A stretch of DNA of 55,299 bases from Gluconobacter cerinus (lineage in GTDB: Bacteria > Pseudomonadota > Alphaproteobacteria > Acetobacterales > Acetobacteraceae), in NCBI RefSeq assembly GCF_002723935.1, contig NZ_BEWM01000008.1:1-55299 (forward strand), in the 5' to 3' direction. The position numbers and the translations under genes were made by a program. This document shows positions 1-11,404 of this stretch, one piece after another (within the stretch, counting starts at the first letter, position 1; each line of letters starts with the position of its first letter). The notes below the pieces were generated by a model. The model did no database searches and was not told the origin of the DNA. It worked only from the letters and a program-made list of their open reading frames with translations.

Positions 1-71
1 AGTTTTTACTACTCGAAAGACAAAATGTAAGGTCCCCTGTTCGCTTGCCGACAACGATCAAAGCAAGGGCA

Positions 72-1107
72 TTAGACTTGGGTACCTGCGCCTAGAACGA
101 TAGGATCTTCCGCAAAGGGTCGGTTCAGGATATCAAGCACTTCATCTGCAGCGTAAATCCGATTGCGTGCATAGCCAGTTCGTTCTCTTAGGATACCAGC
201 CTAGCAAAGCTGGCCAATCGCCGTGTGAGCAGCGGGTGGCGTAATCGACAGCAAAGTTCCCAGCCGTAAAGCCGTCAGAACCGGATAATTCCAAAGGATA
301 TCAAGCGCTCGTAGAGCTGCTGATGCCTTTCGGAATTAACGGCGGATCAACCATGCAGCATTCAGGGTTCTGAGAGCTTCACGGGCGATGCGTAACTCCT
401 GAACCGTTTGAACAATGGCATTCGATACAAAGCCGATCAGAGAAAGTCAGTTTAGTTTCTGCTGTGCTTGTTTGAGAACTGCATAATCAGCCTGTTTGTG
501 GAGCTCTATATACGGTGAGAGATAGAGCGGAACTTGTTTCTCAGCTGCCATCATCAAGGGTAGCAGGAGCCGACCCACGCGACCATTCCCGTCTCGGAAC
601 GGATGAGCAGCCTCGAAATGAGTATGGGCTAACGCCATTCGGGTAATCAAGGACTGGGTCATCATCTGCATCCCGTCTTCCCGCATGTAGTCCAGGGTCT
701 CTTCCAGAAAATGAGGGACTGCAGCCGGAGGTGGAGGATTATAGACGGAATAAGCAATGTGCCCATTGCCGCCGATCCATACGACCTCCTGCCGGAAGTC
801 TCCCGGAGTATCTCGGTAGGACGCATCATGGCCGAGTACACTACGATGCAGGTTCTGGATCAGATCGACCTGAAAGATTTGACGGCCCTTAATGAGAGCC
901 GATGGCACAAACCGCTCCAGAGCCAGCGCGCAATCTCATCAGCCTGTGCCAATGCCAACTGGGCCTGGGAATGCAGTGCTGCGATCTCTTCAAGAGGAAT
1001 TCTTTCCTCCAGAAGAGGAGAGGAAGAACACCGTAGTGATGCTAATAAGGGGCTGGAAGACGGATCAGACGCTCACGGACACCACCGGATAGTTCAGTTC
1101 GCTTCAT
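72..1107 (-). pseudogene. Fic-family protein, decayed
   Basis: Fic domain proteins transfer AMP or related groups to target proteins. The longest open piece (447-908) carries the complete Fic motif HPFRDGNGRVGR. Homologous sequence continues on both sides in broken form. Upstream, reading from an ATG at 1107, the typical N-terminal segment starts (MKRTELSGGV) but meets a TAG after LPAPY and then needs two frame changes to reach the Fic core. Downstream of 447 the same frame continues through several stops and still encodes the usual C-terminal winged-helix stretch (RNRIYAADEVLDILNRPF) before ending at 72. The reassembled length, about 345 codons, is near that of ordinary Fic-HTH proteins of about 370 residues. 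The accumulation of stops and shifts points to an inactive gene rather than one sequencing error. Family assignment is confident. Confidence 0.85.
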
Positions 1108-1204
1108 GCCCTAAAACCTTTATCAGAGAACGCAAAAAAGATTTTTATTAAAGGTTATGGTAAAAGACTTTCAATAAAATTTTCTGGTGGAGATTTCTTA
1201 AAGG

Positions 1205-1340
1205 TTTGTGACCACTGGTCAGCATACTTTCAGAGCATGAGAAAAGCAGCCGCGATATTGACGAGCGCATCACAGAACACGATCAACAGAGGCTGTTTAA
1301 GCGCCGCAAACGAAAGCCTGATGACAACAAGTATGGTCGA
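1205..1340 (-). pseudogene. Remnant of a small plasmid membrane-protein gene
   Basis: This stretch aligns by eye, at roughly 70 percent identity, with the end of the small two-helix protein gene at 34080-34331, in the same orientation. Shared blocks include TTGACGAGCG and GCCGC. Only the part encoding the C-terminal half remains and no intact reading frame is kept. It is therefore a decayed duplicate of a gene found elsewhere in the same window. The rest of the interval 1108-1712 shows no recognisable gene; it ends with the probable ribosome binding site (GGTGAG) of the toxin gene at 1713. Confidence 0.55.
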
Positions 1341-1712
1341 AGATAAGGAAACCCTCCTGAACTGTGAACATGGGCGTTGTCAGCCAACCGGGCTAGCCCA
1401 GATTTTTCCGGCGATATTGGATAAGCGGCCGGCGTTAGTAAATGAGCTGCATTCTGTCGCTCGCTGATTAAAGAGGCAGATTAGGGGGGTAGCAGAACGT
1501 CAGCTTTGGGGTTAGCCGTGGGCCTAAGCAGACAGTAAAGCATTCGAGCGTGGAGCCAGGAATTCCGTTCTATCGCCTGTAAGACGTGCTCCCAAAGAGA
1601 GATTGAAGTAAAATTTTCACACTTTGCCTAAGAAATAGTACGAAACCTGTTCTTGACGTTCTGTTACACTAGAAACATTCTGTCACTCATAATTTTACGG
1701 TGAGATTTCAAG

Positions 1713-4700
1713 ATGACAGATCAGTCCCTTTTTCCAGCACAAGTCCCTCCAACTGATCATCTTGAAGGGGTTCTTTCTGGAAAATCGGGAGCGTCTGTCG
1801 CGACACACGATCAGACCTACGGATCTCTCCCTACGCCTCAGGAGATCAAGGACCTTTTAACGGGCCTGTCAGGAAAGCAGGTGGGAAGCTCCGGTCAGGA
1901 CCTGACGTCAGGTGTCGACTACTGGAAGAACTCCCCGGAGGTCGAAAAGCTCAAGACCGAGCTGCTTGCGTCCGGGCAAAGCAATCCGGCTTCTGCACTT
2001 ACTTCAGACAAGACGGCCCTTTCAGAAACAAAGACATTATCGGCAGCCGTCTCACCATCTCCGGCACTGGTGAGTCGTGCCGCCGTCGCGCTTTACTCGA
2101 CGTCCATTGATGAACCTCTTTACAACCAGGGCGGCGCAGGACCGACAATCTGGTTTGCTAGCGCGAACCCCTTTGCGTCCAATACTGTCATGGTAGAGCA
2201 TTCCGCTCTGGTCAGCAGTCATCTCACTGAACTCAAAATTTTGCGGAATGACGGATATTCGGTGGGCTAATGGAGACCTGGATATTGCTCATGGCGGACT
2301 TCCCGACGTACCTCCAGGATATAGTGATGCTGCAACCAACAAATATTTTCTGCAGAGCTTTGATGGGGCGGTAGGATACCACGGTTCCGGGTACTACGTC
2401 GCAGAACATCTTCTAAACCGAGATTTTACTGCTCAAGAACATAATAACTGGGTCAGCGTTATCAATCAGGACATCAAACATAACGGATGGACACCAGCAG
2501 AAGTCTGGCTGAAGTTCTATGTTACCGTCTCTAATTATCCTGAAGTGACCACGGATCTGAACGGCTTTCAGCGCGATATTCTCAGCCGCACAGACGGCAG
2601 TTACGATACCGGCTGGAACACGTGGGCCCAGAACATGATGGCGCATGGATACTCTCTTACGGAGATGCGATCCAATATTGCACACAGTGATGCGGCGCAA
2701 GCAGCCCTGAATGCAATTTATCAGGCGGACTTCTCTCGGAATATCGATGCTTCAGGCCTTCTTCATTACGAAGACAAGCTGGCCAGTGGGTGGACCTTGC
2801 AACAGGTCCGGACTGAGGTGTCCCATTCAGACGGAGCTACACAGCGTCTTTCCCAGGCCATCACAGACATTCAGGGGCGTGCGGTTACGGAGAACGACAA
2901 GACCTGGATCCAGGCCCAGGAAGACGCTCTTATAAACAGTTCGACAACACTTACACAGATCTATCAGGGCACGGCCCTCTGGACGGGCGAGCATGGCGGT
3001 TACAATGGCCTGATTCAGAACATTCAAAACCGCACGCCGACAGATGCGGACAAAACCTGGATCCAGGCTACCGAAAGTCTCATCGGAGGCCGTCAGCAGA
3101 CCTATTATCAGGTGCGTCATGATCTGGCCTATTTCTCGGGTGAAGATTACGTCATCACAGCCTACTATCAGCGCGTCCTGGGGACCGGTCCGACAGCAGA
3201 TCAGATCGCCAGCGCCAAGCAGGATCTTGATAACGGCGGGAGCATTACAAACCAGCAGACAGCGCTTGCCATGTCAGATGCCGGGCGTGCCGTGATTCAA
3301 GGTCTGTATCGTGACCTTGCAGGGCTGAATTCACCCAATGACGGTCAGAACACTTATTACCAGAACCAGTTGGCCTCAGGGTATGGCATCCCTCAGGTTC
3401 GTATCAATATGGCGCACAGTGTCGAAGCACATACGGCTCTGAACCAGCTTCAGCATGACATTATTGGTCGTACGGACGGTCAATATGATGAAGCCTATGA
3501 TCAATGGGCTGAAAACAATATGGGATCATACACGGACTGGACGTTGCAGCGTGTTCGGCAGGATATTGCATTTACATCTGCCGCGCGCACTGCATCCACA
3601 GGCGTGATCCAGAAAGAAGCCGGGATCCAGTCTCCGTCAACGCAACTTCTTGATTATTTCTCGTCACAGTTTTCTGCCGGTAAATCCCTGGCGGACATGA
3701 CCATTTCGTTTGCCTATGGTGGCGAAGTGCGTGGCGCAGCGACAGCGATCATTCAAAAGGAATCTGACATCCAGGCGCCATCAGGCCAGCTTCTGGATTA
3801 CTTTTCACGCACAATCGCCGGAGGTCAGTCTCTTCAGGAAATGACCATCTCTTACGCGTATGGAAATGAAGTCACAGCCGCGCTCGGAGAAGGTTACAGC
3901 TTCTTCCTCGGACGGCCAGTCTCCGCCAGTGAGCTTTCGACAGCACAGGCGACGATCGCTTCCGGCACAAGTCTCGCAGGCATTTATAGTCCCCTCTCAC
4001 AGTCCTCTGAAGCCTACACCCAGTACCGGAACCTTTATGCAGACTGGGGCCAGGTCCCTCCCACCGATAGTCAGCTACAGACTACAGGAACCGCCCTGTT
4101 TCATCTTCAAAGAGCCTGGGTCATAACGCAAGCGCAGACATCTGCGCAGCTTCAGGCTGAAGTCCAGCAATATCAGTCGCTTCCTGCAGCGGCGACGTTC
4201 CAGGACTATATCAGCGCGCTTGCTGTTTCTCAGGACCAGGCAACGGATCTGACAGCCAGCATGTGCGCAGAGCCCATGATGGAGGAAGCCGATACCGCTG
4301 CAGACGTTGACAATCTCTCCTCGCAAGGGGGGGGAAGTCGTCCTGACTGCTGCCACAAATCAGGCCATTATCAAGACCGTCCAGAAGTTGGACAAAGATG
4401 ACCCAACCCCACCGTGTAATGATGGAAACAAGTTCCGCACGACGGTTCCAAAACCTGTGGAGAACACCAGTCTGATTGCTGGAGCAAATATCCTGTATTC
4501 GCTTGTAAATCAGAAAGACTGGCCGGATACCTATAAGACCAATGGTATCACCTGGAATGATGCTGGCGCTGGTAACAACCTGTCCAAGCAGGGTCTGCCT
4601 TACGAAGCTTATGTTCAGCAGAAGCTGAACAACTGGCGTCCGGATGGCGGCTATGTCTGGCTGCAGGATCATCGCGGGAACTGGCCAACGTTCGATCATT

Positions 4701-5043
4701 GGAATCAGAAGTCAGGTGATGCCGTTAGCGACAAGACCCTCAACACAAAAAGGGAAAGCTACCAAGATCATCCCCCACAAATTAAATGCAGATCTGGTCA
4801 GACATGAAGAAAATGACCCTGTATCAAACAGGGAATAGCAGGGCGTCTTCAAATTCATATGTCGTGTTTACTCAGGCTGAAATTGAGTCTTACCGTTTTG
4901 AGCTGGGTGTCCGGTCTGAGAGCACGACCGAAGCCCAGTGGGAGCAGATCTGTCAGGCCTATCGTGGCGCAGCGGCCAAGATGGCAGCCTACACTCCGAA
5001 CGGCGCGAAGCCCCTGACTTTTGAGATTGATGAAATCACATGA
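1713..5043 (+). pseudogene. DUF4214-repeat polymorphic toxin with CDI-like nuclease C-terminus (frameshifted)
   Basis: This is one long coding unit read in four pieces: 1713-2270, 2248 to about 4330, about 4307-4807 and 4786-5043. The first piece (about 180 residues) is not recognised. The second contains at least six DUF4214-like repeats (for example SGLLHYEDKLASGWTL), common in secreted alphaproteobacterial proteins. The third and fourth match the C-terminal nuclease domain of contact-dependent inhibition toxins of the CdiA-CT EC869 type: a VENTSLIAG entry segment, then GLPYEAYVQQ, then TFDHW and VSDKT, which fit the catalytic Glu, Asp and Ser-x-Lys as I remember that family, and finally TEAQWEQI. 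The frame changes lie near an A4T4 run (about 2240), at a G8 run (4327-4334, seven Gs would restore the frame) and near 4786-4807. These may be real decay, phase variation or homopolymer errors. No TpsA-type secretion domain is visible, so it is not a classical CdiA. The toxin stop overlaps the immunity start. Confidence 0.7.
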
Positions 5044-5642
5044 CCCAGACCTATTTTACGCCCGAACGCATCCGGTGGCTGCATAACAAACAGGTCGGTA
5101 TCATTATGTCTCCGGCATTTCTGGTGATCGAGTGCCGAGAAATCTGGAAAGGCAGTTATTTCTCGCGTACGGGTTGGAGTACGCATGCCCCCAAAGACGC
5201 TTCTCCGCTTTGGATCGGAAAGAACTTTCGCAAAGCTCTTCTGTCCAGCGAATATTTCAACAAGCCTGGAGAGCCTTTTCTAGACGGAGAAGAAGTCGAT
5301 GCGATGTCGAAAGCTTCCAATGCGCGCCGTCTGGCTTTCTGGGAAGAAGTTGCCTCAACGTACGGCTATAAGAAACGTGAACAGGCAGGGTCCTGTTGCG
5401 ATATGGTCTTTGCCGAGTGGCACTATCTTGTGGACGATTTTGTTATTTTGACGCCCAGCAAACGGACCACTGGTGGCCACTTTGCATGGCCATCCAATAC
5501 AAAGCAGCATAAAGAAAAAGTCATGCATGTCCCTCTGTCTGTCTCAGATGAAGATCTGGGACTGGCGGTTCAGGAAGCACTTTCCCGATGTGAAGTCCCC
5601 AAGCGGCAGACGGTCAATATGCTAGGCCGCCAGTCGACCTGA
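5040..5642 (+). CDS. Probable immunity protein for the upstream nuclease toxin
   Basis: A 200-residue soluble protein with no signal peptide or membrane segment. Its ATG overlaps the TGA of the toxin unit (ATGA), the tight coupling usual for toxin/immunity pairs. The C-terminal half (DFVILTPSKRTTGGHFAW, then a segment with DEDLGLAVQEAL) resembles the CdiI immunity family linked to EC869-type CdiA-CT nucleases, where a core beta-sheet domain is followed by a helical segment. The likely role is to bind and block the nuclease active site in the producing cell. Family recognition is moderate; the role rests mainly on position. Unlike the toxin, this frame is intact, as expected if loss of immunity costs more than loss of the toxin. 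Confidence 0.6.
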   Translation: MTQTYFTPERIRWLHNKQVGIIMSPAFLVIECREIWKGSYFSRTGWSTHAPKDASPLWIGKNFRKALLSSEYFNKPGEPFLDGEEVDAMSKASNARRLAFWEEVASTYGYKKREQAGSCCDMVFAEWHYLVDDFVILTPSKRTTGGHFAWPSNTKQHKEKVMHVPLSVSDEDLGLAVQEALSRCEVPKRQTVNMLGRQST

Positions 5643-5988
5643 CGCCTGCCTGACACTTTGACAGAGTGGCGGCAGCTTTAGGTGTGACGTGATGGGGATC
5701 TGATGTCCGAGAGGCGTAAGCGGACCTACTGCCCTCGCCTCTTCACAGACATAATTTTTCCGAAATCGGCATCTACATATCAGACATAATGCGGCTCAAT
5801 CTAAAAGCAGGATTACCGAAACGCAGGAAACCTAGGTGGACGACTTTTCGAGCCCCCACGTTGGTTGTCTGTGCATGGGACATGCATGAGTGCGATGGCT
5901 ATATCCGTTCAATTGCAAGCCATTCTGGCCTTTAAGGTGTTGTTTATATCGCTTATTTAATCCCCGAAGTGCTTTCCAGAGAGCACCT
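5643..5988. other. Intergenic stretch, no gene seen
   Basis: About 350 bases between the immunity gene and the terminator-like hairpin of the convergent Hint gene. I see no open frame with a credible start, no known repeat and no RNA gene here. Confidence 0.5.
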
Positions 5989-6017
5989 TAACCCAGCGTT
6001 TTGTTGATGCTGGGTTA
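5989..6017 (-). terminator. Hairpin at the 3' end of the Hint gene
   Basis: A perfect 9-bp inverted repeat (TAACCCAGC at 5989-5997 with GCTGGGTTA at 6009-6017, 11-base loop) lies just past the stop of the minus-strand Hint gene. There is no T run, so it may stabilise the transcript end rather than act as a strong intrinsic terminator. Confidence 0.5.
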
Positions 6018-6025
6018 GTGTCACG

Positions 6026-7789
6026 TCAAGCCTGTAGAGCGTGTAGGTTAGCTTCAGCGTCTGAGGCCAGATATGGCCCCGCAGCGTGAACTTGAAGCGC
6101 CATGAGCGCAATACTTCCAATCGGCCGGGATCCAAGAGGCAAGAGCGCGCTTCCGTTTGTCCAGCGGCACAGGCCGTCCTCGACATTATTCCATCCGGAC
6201 AGATTGATGTTCTGCAGATGAGATGTCAGGGTCTTCGTCGCGTGTCCCTCGAAAAGCTGGACGTCGCCGACCAGCAGGCCGAGCATACGGCGGTCATCCA
6301 CGAACGGTCCGACAACATCACACGGGCGGCTTGCATTTGAAACGATCCGAACGTTTTCAACACCAGCCGGAATCATGAACATAATCCGATCATTATTCTT
6401 ACGGATCGGGCGGAGCGTCGCACCGGTATCTGTGACCAAATGAAGATCGTTCTCCTGCGTCAGGGAGGGAGTATCAGTCATAAGAGGAGAATTGAGGTGA
6501 ACAGCTCGTGTCTCAATCTGACGGAAGAGGGGTTCGACAAGATCACGGTCTACGGTCAAAGACGCTGCTGCATCCTCCCAGGACAGATTACGGGAAGGTG
6601 TCAGAGACACGACCTCTCCAGCCTGCCGAAACGCACTACGATTTCCAGTATCAAGATAACTCTCAGTCAGCATACCATCCGCCATGATAACTGAATGTTC
6701 TTCAGTTTCGATGTGGTAGTAATCGTAAGAGGTTATCGACGTGTCATAGAAGATCGAACGACCATTTACGAGCATACGCGCCAGAACGAATTTTCCATCA
6801 AAAAACAGACAGTGCTCGGCTGTGATGAGCATATCCTTGAACGGTACGCCGTCGGATACTGCGTCCTTTAGAATACGGACGGGATAGCCCGCCTGATCCA
6901 ATGGAAGATACGGCCGCACCGTACAATGCGCATGTCCCGCCCACGTGACGATATCTGTATATATCACCTCGTCTTTACAACAGAGGACTTCGTCACCCAT
7001 GACGATATCCTGCACGGCTTTTTTTCCATTGGGGACAGAAATAATAGAATCCCTCAGAAAGCAAACCAAGACCCCGTTCTGACTTGTATTATTTAACGGG
7101 GTCGAACTAATGAATAAATTTCCATCCTGATATGACTGGAATAAATTATTATTTTTTTCATAGTCATAAAAATCTCCCGATACCGTGATTGTTTTTCCAT
7201 TATCTGTAACGATATTCGTACTATTTCCGTTCTTTGAAACGGAAACAACCTTTGTTGCGCCAGGAATTTCTATGGTTGATCCTGCGTTTCCAAATCCTGA
7301 TATACTTTGAAAAGAAATGACGGATACATTACTTCCTGGGTTAATCAGAAGTGTACCACCACCATTTCCGAAAGCGACTTTCGACCCACTTAAGGCAGAA
7401 ATCGCAGCCTGGTTCTGTACTGAATTCAGAATCAGCTTTCCGCCAGAAGATATATTATACGTCGAACCAGAAAGGGCTGATATCGTCGAGGCACTATCCA
7501 TGGAAATGGTGCCTCCATCTGCTGTGAATGTCGCACCAGTCAATGCATTGACAACGCCACCAGTCAATCCAGTTACTGTAACAAAGGCGTTGTTGCTTGA
7601 GGTGACACTCCAAGGGTTTGCCAGGGAAATTAATGAGGGAGAAAAATTGACGGAAGCATTGACGTTTTTGCCTGAAAAATTAGCGCTCGCTCCGCCAATC
7701 GATACGAGTCCAAGGACAGGCAAAGCTGGAACAAGAGTGTAACTCCCGCTTTTCGTGACAGTATGGTTGTATCCATATATCAGCGACAT
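6026..7789 (-). CDS. Hint-domain protein with beta-repeat N-terminus
   Basis: A 587-residue protein. Residues 1 to about 240 form a low-complexity, Ser/Gly/Asn-rich beta-type region without cysteines until the Hint start. From about residue 243 a Hint module begins (CFLRDSIISVPNG, with the nucleophilic Cys of block A) and continues to block B (LITAEHCLFF, giving the TxxH motif). A conserved C-terminal extension of about 200 residues follows. The family is the bacterial Hint_2 type, thought to cleave itself at the Cys and so release or modify the N-terminal part. The same Hint and C-terminal region recurs in the protein at 11405-13666 with a different N-terminus. The start is supported by GAGAGGATAAAAG just before ATG. 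Secretion route and biological role are unknown. Confidence 0.75.
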   Translation of the reverse strand: MSLIYGYNHTVTKSGSYTLVPALPVLGLVSIGGASANFSGKNVNASVNFSPSLISLANPWSVTSSNNAFVTVTGLTGGVVNALTGATFTADGGTISMDSASTISALSGSTYNISSGGKLILNSVQNQAAISALSGSKVAFGNGGGTLLINPGSNVSVISFQSISGFGNAGSTIEIPGATKVVSVSKNGNSTNIVTDNGKTITVSGDFYDYEKNNNLFQSYQDGNLFISSTPLNNTSQNGVLVCFLRDSIISVPNGKKAVQDIVMGDEVLCCKDEVIYTDIVTWAGHAHCTVRPYLPLDQAGYPVRILKDAVSDGVPFKDMLITAEHCLFFDGKFVLARMLVNGRSIFYDTSITSYDYYHIETEEHSVIMADGMLTESYLDTGNRSAFRQAGEVVSLTPSRNLSWEDAAASLTVDRDLVEPLFRQIETRAVHLNSPLMTDTPSLTQENDLHLVTDTGATLRPIRKNNDRIMFMIPAGVENVRIVSNASRPCDVVGPFVDDRRMLGLLVGDVQLFEGHATKTLTSHLQNINLSGWNNVEDGLCRWTNGSALLPLGSRPIGSIALMALQVHAAGPYLASDAEANLHALQA

Positions 7790-8044
7790 CTTTTATCCTC
7801 TCGTTAATTTATCGTTGACGCGCTTTAACTAAATATGTTGCAAAGAGCAACCATGTGTTACTTTAAAATATTTTTATGTAATATAATTAGGTAATTAAAG
7901 TATTAACTGGTTAATAATTAATAATATATACTTAAAGATACAATAATTTCTTGAATATCGGTTGGTTATCATTTAAATTATATCTTATTATATATAATTA
8001 TTTACCTAGTTTTATTTCAAAATTTAATAGGGTGCGAATTATAT
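7790..8044. other. Very AT-rich intergenic region
   Basis: About 250 bases of strikingly AT-rich sequence between the Hint gene start and the IS relict. It must contain the Hint gene promoter, but no single -35/-10 pair stands out. Its composition differs sharply from the conjugation genes and fits acquired DNA. Confidence 0.45.
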
Positions 8045-8178
8045 TCCGTTAGTTTTTCCATTTGAAGGAATCGAAAAACCGTTAATTAAGGTGCCTTGGC
8101 TCTGATTTTGGGCTTTTGGTGATTTGATTGACGGTTCTGTGGGCCACTTTTGATCTGCGTTTTGAGCCGATCGGGGAC

Positions 8179-8204
8179 TGAACCGCTCCGGGATTGGCGG
8201 AGAC
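8179..8204 (+). repeat. Left terminal inverted repeat of the IS3-family element
   Basis: A 26-base repeat starting TGAACCGCTCCGGGATTGGC, matching the reverse complement of 9411-9436 without mismatch. Confidence 0.9.
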
Positions 8205-8228
8205 CTATTCACCTGAGAAGAAGGTCTG

Positions 8229-9397
<1,169 letters not shown>

Positions 9398-9410
9398 CTT
9401 AAGAAAACCA

Positions 9411-9436
9411 GTCTCCGCCAATCCCGGAGCGGTTCA
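9411..9436 (-). repeat. Right terminal inverted repeat of the IS3-family element
   Basis: The 26-base reverse complement of the left end, ending GGAGCGGTTCA. It abuts the IS5 relict directly. Confidence 0.9.
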
Positions 9437-10154
9437 ATACGCCAGGGCCGCGGCTTGAGAGACGACTTATGGACCTTTCCTTGAGACAAAGTCTGGTTCC
9501 TCTACGACGTCCTCATTGGCTTTTGAGCACCAGGTTGCACAGCAGCCTAGCGCCATCATTGGCAACAACATCCATCGTTCTCCATTTAGGAATTAACGTG
9601 GATTTCCGGCCGATGGGGATGGTGATTTGTAGCCACAGAACGGAATAGTTAGATCGTCTTGGCACCCGGCACCCGGTCCAACAGCCTCACCCAAAAAAAG
9701 CGCATGAAGGACAGACGATCGTTGATCAGGCATTCCTTCCGCTATCCAAATAAATTGTTCAACGCCTAGATCACCAGAACTTTACACATCAGCACGACAT
9801 CAAACGGTGAACGTCCACCTTGAGTGCTCCCTGAATAAGCCAAATCCTGCTCCAGGTCAGAGCGGAACACTGTAGAATCTACGCTTCGAATTGATCGCCA
9901 GGCCCTCTGAACCGAGTAAATCTCTCTTTATCAACATCAAAGAACCTGGGCTGCTTCATAGCACCATGCCCTCCCCCAAGATCGAAGAAATAGAGTCACA
10001 CAGAAAGCCTCAAAACCAGAGAGTTTCCGACCCTTCCCGCGGGAGGCAATGTTTTTGTCATTATAAAAAAAAACATTAACTTGATGATTTTTGTTTTATT
10101 AACTAGTAACTGATCGTTAGCGCCTCGCGATAAAAATTCGGAACTTCTTAATTA

Positions 10155-11339
10155 ATGCCTCAGAGCCAGATATCGAGTGATCAAGAGGCCGCTTCGAGCG
10201 GTGCGAACCCCCTTGGTTCCAAGCTTTCTGATAAGCCCGCCTATCCTCCTTCAGCGTCAGTCCCGACTCAACAGACGCATCATGGCATTCGGTTTGATTT
10301 CAATTTTGGGTGTCGTGTTCAACTGCCACTTCTGGGAGACGGGCAATATTCTCTTTGAGAAAACCGGGATCCCTGCAGGTCTTATTCATTCCAGCAAGCG
10401 TTGGTATGTCCGATTTGGCATAGATGTTTGGATCGAAAGTCAGTCTCAAGGTGGCGTCAAATTAGAGAAACAGGTTTTCAGTCATCACTTCGACCCACAA
10501 AACAAAGAGGTTCTAATCCAATTCCCGGTGGGGGCATTCGGCGACACATTGGCCTGGATGCCCTATGCAAACCGCTTTGCGAAAAAACATGGTGCCCATG
10601 TCACTTGCGCTCTTTCAGGCCTCATCAGTCCTCTGTTTGAGAAAGCGTATCCTCATATTCGCTTTTTACGCACGAGGAGGTCATTGACCAAAGGCTCGGC
10701 GACACATTCTACGGGACCTATAGTTTAAGAGTGTTTTTTGATGATGTGGCATGTGACTTGCAACCGACTGATTTTCGATATGTCGGCCTACATAAAACAG
10801 CCGCCTATATCCTCGGGGTTTCCCCTGAAGAAGAGCCTGCAAAGATTACTCTTTCTGACGAAAGCCGTCCTCTAAAAGAGCCTTATGTCTGTATCGCCGT
10901 ACAGGCGAGTTCCCAATGTAAATATTGGAATAACCCGACAGGTTGGCGCGAACTGATCACGTGGCTTAAGGAGCAAGGGTATCGCGTCGTCTGTATCGAT
11001 CAGAAAGCCGAACATGGAGCGGGTTTGGTATGGAACCACTTACCGCATGGGGCTGAAGACCAGACAGGAAATCGTCCTCTGACAGAACGAGCGCGCTGGC
11101 TTAAGCATGCAGCATTCTTTATTGGGGGCAGTTCAGGCCTAGCCTGGCTTGCATGGTCTGCAGGCTGCCCTGTGATCATGATTTCAGGGTTTACCCACCC
11201 CAATAACGAGTTTGAAACGCCCGGGCGCGTGATCAACTGGCACATCTGTAATTCATGCTGGAATGATCCGAAGGAGCGTTTTGATCACCACGATTTTTTT
11301 GTGGTGTCCGCGGCACAAAAACTTCGAAAGGCAGTTTGA
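10155..11339 (+). pseudogene. Autotransporter strand-loop-strand O-heptosyltransferase (two frameshifts)
   Basis: Enzymes of this family (related to TibC, AAH and BAHTCr) add heptose to serines of strand-loop-strand repeat adhesins in the cytoplasm. The unit starts at 10155 (HHGIRFDFNFGCRV), must change frame near 10310-10340 to continue with WETGNILFEK, and must change back near the T5 run at 10663-10667 to continue with EEVIDQRLGDTFYGTYSL. The C-terminal 200 residues are intact in one frame. They include the signature CKYWNNPTGW, the GGSSGLAWLAW loop, and TPGRVINWHICNSCWND, whose cysteines belong to the iron-binding finger of the family. The next gene (11405) encodes just the kind of repeat protein that is the substrate. 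Either the enzyme is dead or the two shifts are sequencing errors; compensating shifts of +1 and -1 make error a real possibility. Confidence 0.75.
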
Positions 11340-11349
11340 GTGCACAAAG

Positions 11350-11375
11350 TTTATCACCTCCGCAATGGTGATAAA
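11350..11375 (+). promoter_or_regulatory. Intercistronic hairpin
   Basis: A perfect 9-bp stem (TTTATCACC at 11350-11358 with GGTGATAAA at 11367-11375, 8-base loop) lies between the heptosyltransferase stop and the adhesin start. No T run follows, so it is more likely an mRNA processing or stability element that lets the two genes be expressed at different levels. Confidence 0.45.
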
Positions 11376-11404
11376 TAAAATCAAGTTGATGACGGAACAA
11401 TAAA

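Noticed and set aside
1653-1670. TTGACG and TACACT as a promoter for the toxin gene
   Set aside because: They are only six bases apart, far from the needed 16-18.
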